From: Cyclostephanos tholiformis
Taxonomy: Eukaryota > Bacillariophyta > Thalassiosirophyceae > Thalassiosirales > Thalassiosiraceae
NCBI GenBank assembly: GCA_036939975.1
Contig: JALLPB010002806.1
Span: forward strand, 1-11,974
DNA length: 11,974 nucleotides
Direction of reading: 5' to 3'
Shown: positions 1 through 6,922 of the stretch, piece after piece
Layout of the letters: each line of letters starts with the position of its first letter
How positions within the stretch are numbered: position 1 is the stretch's first letter
Notes under the pieces: model-generated
What the model was told of the DNA's origin: nothing
The model's input: the letters and a program-made list of their open reading frames with translations, nothing else
The model's database searches: none
Made by a program: the position numbers and the translations under genes

Positions 1-1254
1 GAGAAGAAAATGTGTTTGAAAACATTTTTTCTTAGAGAATTCTCCAGTGCAGCCCCTACCCCAGATAGTAATTAGCCTCTGCCCCATTCCCCTTATAAAA
101 TAATGTGGAACATCTTGCAGTAGTCTTTAGTTTGTGCTGGGCATGGCACTTCAGTTCTCATCCTCTCCCTCTTGCCATCATTGTTCCGCTGCTTCTGAAT
201 CATGTCCATCCCCACTTCAAGAATTGTATGTCCATTGAAATTGGATAATGTCTTGATGATAGTTGAAAGACCGCATTTTGTGCTGCCAGCACACACTATT
301 GTAGGTTCACTTTTTCAACTTTCCAATCTGGTTGGCAACATCAGCACCAACTCAAAATGACTGTGCCGACCATATTTATCCCCCAAACATCACAGCCAAT
401 CATTGCCATGATGTTGCCCATGTAGATGCTATCCATGGTGTAGCAGTTGCTGGTTCTTTTGAAATTGTCGAGCATCAATGACAAAAAAATCACCCACATT
501 TGGATGCCAATGATGCAGTTGCTCCTCTGGCAAATCTTTGTCTGACTTTCCACTGAACACTTGCACGTGCAGTTTGTACAATGTGAGGATGCCATGTGTC
601 ATGGCCAATGAGTGGATTGTTGCTCCTATTTGAATTGGCTTTGGATCCGGCCCTTGTGTGATGGGGCTGTGACCAACCCACCATGTGGCTCTCATCAAAC
701 ATGAGCCAGCATCCAAACCGTATGCACTCCTTACACCAACGGTTGAAGCCATCCTTAAACATTGTGAACTTACGGCAATGATGAGCTGTGTTGTCTGGAC
801 TGCTCACTTTATTGTCACCATTTATCTCATCCCACTTTTCTTCCTTGACATCCCATTCATCATCAAAATTGAGGCAGCGGTACAGATCCTTAAACACATT
901 CTTTGGCATGCTTTCCATGCACATACCAATCACATCAAGTGACTCCCATGTTGACCAGCATCTCTTAATTGAAGGGTTACCCCGCAAACTTTGAGCAAGC
1001 TGACATCCAAAAAACCAAGCAACGTGATCGGCCATGATGTACTTTTCATCCATGGGGTTGTAGTACTTTGGCATCCAGTTCTTTGTCATGACACAGTGTG
1101 TCATGTAATTCTGAATTCTTGTGGCAAAACACTCATAAAAAGTTTCACCATTGCCAAATTTTGTAAGCATCCACTTAAAGATGCGATGAAAATGAATATC
1201 TCCCCCTGCATCCATGAATCCCCTCAACTCCTCCTCTATGACCTAGGCGTGTGG
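1..1254 (-). pseudogene. Degenerate piggyBac-like transposase (DDE_Tnp_1_7 type), partial
   Basis: Remains of a cut-and-paste DNA transposase read leftwards and running off the window edge. The first block (about 1245 to 673) carries RGFMDAGGDIHFHRIF, ADHVAWFFGCQLAQSLRGNP, SMPKNVFKDLYRCLNFDD and FDESHMVGW; the last holds the Asp I take as the first catalytic residue. The homology then changes frame at about 672-675 (HSPITQGPDPKPIQIGATIH) and again at about 505-530 (QMWVIFLSLMLDNF, then YTMDSIYMGNIMAMIG with the second expected Asp). It shifts again near 340-350 (TYNSVCWQH, about 285-310), again by 290 (TLSNFNGHTILEVGMD, PCPAQTKDYC) and again near 100 (KGNGAEANYYLG, 65-100). In-frame stops are also present, for example TAG upstream of 1245. 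At least four frameshifts plus stops make it non-functional. I recognise the family from recurrent diatom piggyBac-derived proteins; the exact family needs a profile search. The terminal repeats and TTAA target sites were not located. Confidence 0.85.
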
Positions 1255-1466
1255 ATAACTCCTCTCCTGAAGTGAAAGACGAGTGGAAAACGAGTTACAG
1301 GTAGTTCAGGTCGGGAGAAGAAAATTATGAGCTTTAGTTTAAGGTCTAAAAATGAAGTGGATCACCCTGTTCAAAGCAGAGGGGTGAGATGTGTCCTGTA
1401 GGATTCTACAGGTGTTTGGTACATCTTCATGATGTATCTTTGATGTTCCTCTATGAGTATACAATA

Positions 1467-1588
1467 GTAGGTAAATAGCCATTCCCACCATCTGACCATC
1501 CCACCATTTGGCAACCATTCTGCCATTCTGTCCACCATTGCAGCATTCCCGCCATTCAACCATTCCACCATTCACCTGCCATTCTGTC
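1467..1588. repeat. CCATTC-type minisatellite, array 1
   Basis: Short, irregularly spaced repeats built on CCATTC, CCACCATTC and GCCATTC. The first ~34 bp (1467-1500) match 1767-1800 at an offset of exactly 300 bp with two mismatches. The similarity continues with substitutions to about 1588. Unit length varies (about 5-10 bp), so this is a degenerate minisatellite and not a fixed-period array. Confidence 0.9.
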
Positions 1589-1695
1589 ATTATATCGTTG
1601 AATATCAATATTGTATGATAATTGCATACATGTAGTATTACAATTGATATAACAAACGACCTTTGATAAATTTCCGAGCCAAAAGCCCTATCGGC
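1589..1695. repeat. AT-rich conserved block, copy 1
   Basis: About 107 bp starting at ATTATATCGTTGAATATCAA and ending at CCCTATCGGC. It recurs at 2040-2145 with only scattered substitutions and small indels. It contains the palindrome CAATATTG. It directly follows array 1. Confidence 0.93.
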
Positions 1696-1766
1696 TTGGG
1701 GTATTAAAAGATTAAAAGGTGTCATCATTGTTCGTTGTCGGTGTCGTCAGCATGTACCATAAAATG

Positions 1767-1937
1767 GTAGGTAGGTAGCCATTCCCACCATCTGACCATC
1801 CCGCCATCCAGCAACCATTCCACCACTCCGTCTGCCATTCTGGCATTCCCGCCATTCGACCATTCCGCCATTCGACTGCCATTCCACCATTCCACCATTC
1901 CGTGATTTGACCGCCATTCTGCCATTATGCCATTCTG
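1767..1937. repeat. CCATTC-type minisatellite, array 2
   Basis: Second copy of the CCATTC-type array, starting with the same GGTAGGTA...TAGCCATTCCC lead-in as array 1. It is about 50 bp longer than array 1, with extra CCATTC units near its right end, as expected from unit gain or loss. A spacer of about 100 bp separates it from the AT-rich block that follows, whereas array 1 abuts its block. Confidence 0.9.
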
Positions 1938-2039
1938 TTAATATTTGTTGTGGCTTGCGGAGGAGTTACATCATACAGTGTGACTCCATAGCCTGCTTGC
2001 GTCCACAATGTCTTTCAGTCCACAACTCACATAATGACA

Positions 2040-2145
2040 ATTATATCGTTGAATATCAATATTGTACAATGATTGCATACTAGTATTACAAATGATAAAT
2101 AACAAACGACCTTTGACAAATTTCCGAGCCAAAGGCCCTATCGGC
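2040..2145. repeat. AT-rich conserved block, copy 2
   Basis: Direct repeat of 1589-1695, same orientation, offset 450-451 bp. Core words shared with copy 1 include AACAAACGACCTTTGA and AAATTTCCGAGCCAAA. The match fades after CCCTATCGGC. Confidence 0.93.
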
Positions 2146-2386
2146 ATAGCTGTTAAGCTGTTAAGGTCCATACGGATTGTACAATATAATAAATAATGAA
2201 ACGTGAAGTTATCCAACTTGTTGTGGCTAATGACAGTAAATAATAGAACCCCATGATTGGATGCATACGTACTCGCAAGTTATTCTTTAAGCTAAAGTAT
2301 AAAATTTTATCATCTTGGGGAGACAAGTGCCGTATCAATGTTGTAAATCTTTTTGAACAATTCACGAAATTAATGGCAACCTCACT

Positions 2387-3658
2387 TTACTCGAGGTGAT
2401 CATCGAAAATTGGCACTAAACTCCATTTCCCGACCACGACCGTATCAGCGGCCCCATCCTGCTGCATAAATGGAAACATGCTTGCTATACTTTTCTCTTT
2501 TTCAACAACCGCCAATATGAGACCACGTTCAACCGTCATTAGCTCGGTATCTCCCGGCCACACTCCCCATCGATTCTCATCTTCGACTAATTTGCCAACA
2601 TCCACCTCTTGACTGACATCGATATTAACCAACTTTGGCAAGAAACCCTCAATCTCTGCCCATTCCTTTCTCCTTGCATCCCTTGCCGCCACTAGCTCGG
2701 CTATATCCCTGTAGCCCCCTAGGGTTTCGAAGAGATCCTTTCCATCTAATCTGCGATCACCGGTATCGTGATTTAATTTATCTTCCAACAGTCTTTGCGC
2801 ACTTTCCATGGCATACTGGTAAGGAAGGAGGGTTGTTATGCCACTTATGTATTGTTGGGTGCGAAATGCATTTGATTGTAAAAGTAACAGCTGTTCTCGT
2901 GGGAAGGTTATTGTGTTTCTTTGTATAGAGGTAGCAAGTGTCAAATAGAATCGAAGCGTGGATGCTTGTCCTGGTATTATCTTCGTGTACGAAGGGACGA
3001 GAGGTAGGGGCGGGTCAATTCGCCATCGTCCCGATGAGATGTCGACATACTGCTGCCCTCTCTCGTTAACGTACGACGCACAATACCTTCCACCGTCATT
3101 CGTCGTCGCGTGGGAAATACACTCCACAGTTCCGGTTGGCTCCCCACCGAGCCACGCCCGCGCGGACTTGTTCTCGCTACCGTTCGTGTCCGATGTTGCC
3201 AATAATTCGAACGACAATGCAAGCCTGCCACCGTTGGATCCCCAATCATTCGCCAAACGATTCGTGAGCCGAGACTCGTCCTTCCTATCGGGCGATTCTT
3301 CATTCTTGCCGAAATCCAACGTTATTCTCCACATGCCGGACGACCACGGCGACGGCGATGTCCTACATCGTGCCGACGATGTCCGCGAGGATGACATCGA
3401 CAGCTGGAATGCGAATGATTCGGCATGTCGATTCGTGGACGACTCATGGCCTCGATCTACGGTCGGCATTAAGCACGGGCGGTGGACGAAACACGAGGTG
3501 CCGAAGCATCTAGCGAACGGCGTCGGGGTCTCCTTCGGCGAATGCGTCCGAGGCGGACGATATATGCAGTATGCCTCCCGAGGAAGCATCGCGACCGATG
3601 CCGCGAACATTATTTGCAGCCAGGGAGCAATGACCTTCATCGGCTTCGTGGTAACCAT
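2387..3658 (-). CDS. Conserved hypothetical protein, probably secreted or plastid-targeted
   Basis: Single-exon 423-aa protein; ATG at 3658 is the first Met after an in-frame TGA and the stop is TAA at 2387. A second Met at residue 7 begins a good candidate signal peptide (MKVIAPWLQIMFAASVAML, cleavage plausible near residue 31). A Ser/Thr/Pro-rich linker follows to about residue 107. The likely folded domain begins GMWRITLDFG (108-117) and DWGSNGGRLALSFEL (138-152). A second part has SSGRWRIDPPLPL (208-220), LRFYLTLATSIQRNTITFP (235-253) with R-rich DARRKEW (327-333), and the protein ends VVVGKWSLVPIFDDHLE. The W-R-x-x-L-D-x-G / WGxxGxRL pattern resembles a family of uncharacterised diatom proteins as I remember it; I cannot give a function. 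The signal peptide could be the first half of a bipartite plastid presequence, but there is no clear ASAF-type motif at the expected cleavage site. Non-repetitive coding, GC-rich at the 5' half. Confidence 0.85.
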   Translation of the reverse strand: MVTTKPMKVIAPWLQIMFAASVAMLPREAYCIYRPPRTHSPKETPTPFARCFGTSCFVHRPCLMPTVDRGHESSTNRHAESFAFQLSMSSSRTSSARCRTSPSPWSSGMWRITLDFGKNEESPDRKDESRLTNRLANDWGSNGGRLALSFELLATSDTNGSENKSARAWLGGEPTGTVECISHATTNDGGRYCASYVNERGQQYVDISSGRWRIDPPLPLVPSYTKIIPGQASTLRFYLTLATSIQRNTITFPREQLLLLQSNAFRTQQYISGITTLLPYQYAMESAQRLLEDKLNHDTGDRRLDGKDLFETLGGYRDIAELVAARDARRKEWAEIEGFLPKLVNIDVSQEVDVGKLVEDENRWGVWPGDTELMTVERGLILAVVEKEKSIASMFPFMQQDGAADTVVVGKWSLVPIFDDHLE

Positions 3659-4085
3659 TTGCAGCTGCTGGTCTCTCCCTTGACTCTGACACGTATCGTA
3701 CTGGTATCACATTCAGTATGGTACACGTAGGTGTATGGTGCATGTCGGTCGCTCGGGTGTTGAAATTCCACACAGCATCATGGTTTTCTGTTTTTTGTGT
3801 GTTCAAAGTCAAATGCGGCACAAAATCTCGGATCTTCAACACCGTTGCAAACCCCTCCTCTTTAACCTAAGCAGGAGGCAGGGGCGCCGGACTGAATTTT
3901 AGCCCAGACGAGATGATTCAATATGCATCTGTGTTCCGAGGTTGATGTTTAGTGGTGCGAAGATTCGTGTATTAAGTCTAACCAACGCATACATTTATCA
4001 ATAAACCATATCGTTATCAGTAATGATATACGACCTCTTTCGAAAAAGAAAAGAAATTTGATTTCCTCAAGATCGTATTTGGCGC
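3659..4085. other. Intergenic region: 3' of ALG5 and 5' of the 423-aa gene
   Basis: 427 bp between two minus-strand genes, so it should hold the ALG5 3' UTR (right part) and the promoter and 5' UTR of the 423-aa gene (left part). An imperfect inverted repeat with 9-bp arms (4008-4016 and 4021-4029, one mismatch, 4-nt loop) lies about 60 nt downstream of the ALG5 stop. No clear TATA box or canonical minus-strand AATAAA was seen. Confidence 0.6.
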
Positions 4086-5572
4086 CTATCGAGGGGGGAT
4101 CTTCCACACGCCCAAGGCATATCGCAACCTCATGTTCGCGATTTCACCCAACATGGCAAGGCTTACAATAACGGCATCTCTTTTATTCGTAACGAGCTTG
4201 GAACCATCCTTATCGACCCAGGGCACGCTGCACTGACCAACCGGTATACCAATCACGCGTGCACGATGAATCACCTCGACGTCATGCGTCCACCTTCTCA
4301 GATTGAGTTTATTGTACAAAACTTTTCCCGCGGAGTTCGTCATCAATTTGAATCCGCATTGCGTATCCATTACGCCGAGATCGCACCCGATGAAAATTAT
4401 TGACAAACAGGTTTTAAATCCCCAACTAAGCAGGGCCCGAGTCGGAGATTTCGGCACGAGATAATTTCTACGGCCAACGACCACGGCCGGGGGTTGATCG
4501 AACGCGTATCGATCCGACGCGATAGGTGGCCCCTCATCCCCCCGAGTCGAAAGCATCTCCTCCATGCAACGCAACATGTCGTCTATGCAAGATATGTCTC
4601 CACTTCCATCGGCATCCGCCACGAGAACGACCGACATCGTCCGCCCCCATGAGTTCGTACCCCCGTCGTGGCACGAGCCCGTAATAATCGAGGGTGGTAG
4701 CTCCGCCATCCCCCGCTCGATCGCGGCGCCCTTACCGGAATTGTTCGGCAACGAGATGATCGTCACATTCTCGTCGACCGTCCAGCAATTATCGTCGTTC
4801 GCGCGGCGGCGGCGATCCTCGTCGTCGTCGTCGTCGGATGATGATTCGGTCCGCCTCCACGATCCTCCGTCGATGAAGTTCGCCGTTCCATCGCGCGAAC
4901 CGTCGTCTATCACTAGGATGCGAGCGGATCCGGAAGTGGTATATCCCGAACGAAATGACGACGTCGATCGTACCCCATCCGAGCCGCCGCCGCCGCCGCC
5001 GGCGGGATGACGATGACGGTAAACGGGCGCGTTGCGCAGATAATTCATGTACGTCGATAGGGTGTCGCCGATGCGACGTCGCTCGTTGTAGGCGGGGATG
5101 AGTATCGTCAGGTGATAATGACGACCCGTCGTCGATCCGTCGAGCAGCGTCGACGTCGGCATCGTCGTCCCATCATCTCCTCCCCCCCCCCGGGGCGGCG
5201 ATTTCGGTCGGGGGATGGAGAGGCGTTGGATATTCCCCCCGCCCCCCCCCCCCCCCCCTCCTCCACGATGACGCCNTTTTCCCCCCCCCCCCCCCCATCC
5301 TCCTCCTCCTCGGTGCCTACCCGTCCCCCCCCGTACGTCGAACTCGCGAGGGGAGACGATGGTCCGAACGACGACGACGACGACGACGTCCCATTCGATC
5401 GAACGTCATCGCACGCGCGCACGATGGGTCGTGGGCATCTCCTCGGCGCGGACGATCGGTAGTCGGGGATGCGGGATGATAATACGGCTAGGAGGCCGAC
5501 GACGATGCACGGCAAGGACGAGAAAACGACGACGAGGACAGGACCCCGACGTGCATGGAGGGCCGAACTCAT
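4086..5572 (-). CDS. ALG5: Dolichyl-phosphate beta-glucosyltransferase (ALG5), frame broken near the N-terminus
   Basis: GT2-family ER enzyme that transfers glucose from UDP-glucose to dolichyl phosphate, making Dol-P-Glc for N-glycan assembly (EC 2.4.1.117). The catalytic part is one open frame, 5162 to 4086. Counting from its first Met: LTILIPAYNERRRI (18-31), ILVIDDGSRDGT (82-93), NNSGKGAAIERG (140-151), VADADGS with the metal-binding DxD (181-187), VVVGRRNYL (227-235), MDTQCGFKL (265-273), WTHDVEV (291-297), PWVDKDGSK (314-322). These are ALG5 hallmarks in family order. ALG5 normally has an N-terminal membrane anchor, and one lies upstream in another frame: MSSALHARRGPVLVVVFSSL from ATG 5570-5572, then a hydrophobic run to about residue 33. 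The two frames meet in poly-C tracts around N5276, so I extend the gene to 5572 and treat the break as probable sequence error. Low-complexity insertions (poly-Gly near 55-60, Ser/Asp 107-115) separate the motifs. Confidence is about 0.95 for the enzyme and 0.7 for the N-terminus. Confidence 0.92.
5182..5296. repeat. Poly-C/poly-G tracts with ambiguous base
   Basis: Homopolymer runs of 10 C (5182-5191), 17 C (5242-5258) and 16 C (5281-5296), plus one N at 5276, lie inside the ALG5 coding region. Run lengths here are not trustworthy, and the ALG5 reading frame changes somewhere across this stretch. Both candidate frames are open and read as poly-Gly. Confidence 0.9.
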
Positions 5573-6040
5573 CGATCGGTCCGGCCATATCATACCCTCT
5601 ACCATATAGAGAATGTACGATAGTCTGTTATTTTTTCTCGTCGTGCAGACTCCTCTCACGCGGGTAGTAGTTTCCCGCCAGAAAAATAATAATGCTGGGG
5701 TCACTATGCAGTTACCTTCCTATGTTGTATATTGATACGACCCCATATCTCATCCCCCCGTTGTTGTCGTGGATTTGCGGGGACGACCATGACCATGATC
5801 GATCGTAGTCCGAAACAACATCATAGTATGAACTTTGGGATGGATGGGGAGGAGGGGATTACGAGTACATGATAAAAAACGTCGAAAGAGTCGTCGTTTC
5901 GTCGAGATTCGTCCTCCACACACACACACACACGCACCCCCCCCCACCCCCCCCCGCCAACAAGTCCGACCGACCCCATCGTTATCATATTATATAATAT
6001 ACATCCTCGCGCCCGCCCCCCCCCCTTGCCCGCGCGCATC
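5573..6040. promoter_or_regulatory. Divergent intergenic region, ALG5 and HAD gene
   Basis: 468 bp between two divergently transcribed genes, so it probably carries both promoters. A TATA-like AT island (ATATTATATAATATAC, 5987-6002) ends about 40 nt before the HAD start codon and stands out from GC-rich surroundings. A CA/poly-C microsatellite lies at 5917-5956. No initiator or transcription-factor site can be assigned with confidence. Confidence 0.5.
5917..5956. repeat. CA dinucleotide repeat followed by poly-C
   Basis: (CA)n from 5917 to 5933, then GCA and two C runs separated by one A. On the minus strand this is GT/poly-G. It is a simple-sequence repeat in the divergent promoter region and likely length-variable. 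Confidence 0.9.
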
Positions 6041-6685
6041 ATGCCAACGACGCCGCCCCTCGTGGATATCATCTTCCTCGACATCGACGGCGTCCTGCTG
6101 CCGTTCGGCGATCATCATGACATCCTGGGCGGCGGGGCCGTTCCTCGGACCTACGCGGACGGATGCATCTTCCCCGACGCGACCATGGAGGCGCTAACGA
6201 CGATGTTGATGGAACTCGACGAAAATGGGAATATGGGAACGATGAACGGTAGGATCGTGCTATCGTCGAGCTGGAGATCGCGTCCGCGATTCGTGCGCGA
6301 CATACTGAGTAGCTTCCGATCGTACGTCGGATCGAGGTGCGGGAAGGGTACGGGGAAATCGCGGGCGTGGGAATCGATTTTCGGTCACGACTTCGAGTTC
6401 TTCGACGTGACGGATACCGAATTTCACTCGACAAGACACGACGAGGTCGTCAATTGGATTAATAGTGCCACGATCAACGGTCGGGGGAAATTCACCATCA
6501 GATCGTGGATAGCGCTCGACGACGAGGATCTGGTGAATGTCGAGGGCAGGATCATGACCGATGCGATACGACACGCGGTGAGGACGATTAGCTCGGTGGG
6601 ATTGACGCTCGATGATGTGAATGTCGCGATGCGTTTATTGGAAAGACAGGTACGGGAATTCCACGATGGGTCGGGAGGGGGGTGA
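6041..6685 (+). CDS. HAD-like phosphatase-fold protein (HAD domain of Swiss Army Knife RNA repair type)
   Basis: 214-aa single-exon protein. I start it at ATG 6041; the frame stays open upstream only through a TTG at 6026, unlikely in a eukaryote. HAD motif I is VDIIFLDIDGVLLPFG (8-23) with the nucleophile/acid pair D14 and D16. Motif II is RIVLSSSWRSRPRF (71-84). RHDEVVNWI (132-140) and SWIALDDEDL (155-164, acidic motif IV) follow. FLDIDGVL, SSSWR, DE(V/I)xxWI and ALDDED in this order match the small HAD proteins classed as 'HAD domain in Swiss Army Knife RNA repair proteins' (HAD_SAK_2), including stand-alone eukaryotic forms. All catalytic acids look present, so a phosphotransfer or phosphatase activity is plausible; the substrate is unknown. 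No signal peptide or membrane segment. Divergent from ALG5 and convergent with the DFN kinase. The ATG is preceded by a C-rich leader. Confidence 0.88.
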   Translation: MPTTPPLVDIIFLDIDGVLLPFGDHHDILGGGAVPRTYADGCIFPDATMEALTTMLMELDENGNMGTMNGRIVLSSSWRSRPRFVRDILSSFRSYVGSRCGKGTGKSRAWESIFGHDFEFFDVTDTEFHSTRHDEVVNWINSATINGRGKFTIRSWIALDDEDLVNVEGRIMTDAIRHAVRTISSVGLTLDDVNVAMRLLERQVREFHDGSGGG

Positions 6686-6701
6686 GGGGGGCTACGCGTA
6701 A

Positions 6702-6707
6702 AATAAA
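6702..6707 (+). terminator. Candidate polyadenylation signal AATAAA for the HAD gene
   Basis: Exact AATAAA 17 nt after the HAD stop codon, within the 237-bp convergent spacer 6686-6922. Signal use in diatoms is loose, so this is only a plausible site. The rest of the spacer is AT-rich with no other feature seen. Confidence 0.4.
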
Positions 6708-6922
6708 ATTCTTCGAGTCCATATTCATATTATTTACTTGGATCTATTCTTTCAATTCGCCATCGTGGAAATCATGCATCCATACTAGTCCAAAACATGG
6801 TCTCTAGCGGCATTGCCAGGTCTTAACATGCCTGTGTTGCCGATTGCTTCTATGACCGGGACTACCTTCGCCTAACATATTCATTTCCCTTCCAACACTA
6901 AAAACGTTGTTTTCTTTCCCCT

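Larger units (their letters stand above)
1255..2386. other. Gene-free AT-rich repeat zone
   Basis: This 1.1-kb stretch between the transposase relic and the next gene has no convincing coding region. Its centre (1467-2145) is two copies of a composite repeat described separately. The flanks 1255-1466 and 2146-2386 are AT-rich and show nothing I can name. Minus-strand open frames here are translations of the CCATTC-type repeat, rich in Met, Val, Glu, Trp, Asn and Gly. Confidence 0.8.

Noticed and set aside
685..1275. Plus-strand open frames
   Set aside because: They are antisense to the recognisable transposase blocks and have no domain of their own.
1339..1925. Minus-strand open frames with repeated MVEW/NGG-like peptides
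   Set aside because: They are translations of the CCATTC minisatellite with no unique sequence, so no protein is inferred.
1467..2145. Possible CRISPR-like array
   Set aside because: There are no constant-length repeats with unique spacers and no cas genes; unit length varies from about 5 to 10 bp and the setting is eukaryotic.
2958..3683. 241-codon plus-strand open frame
   Set aside because: Lies fully antisense to the better supported 423-aa minus-strand gene and has no recognisable domain; it is a GC-rich shadow frame.
4564..5010. 148-codon plus-strand open frame
   Set aside because: Antisense to ALG5 catalytic motifs; its Ser- and Pro-rich parts are complements of triplet repeats.
5112..5667. 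Plus-strand open frames rich in Pro, Ser and Arg
   Set aside because: They arise from homopolymer and triplet repeats opposite the ALG5 N-terminus.
6026..6040. Upstream TTG start for the HAD protein
   Set aside because: Non-ATG start is unlikely in a nuclear gene; ATG 6041 gives the domain with a short leader.
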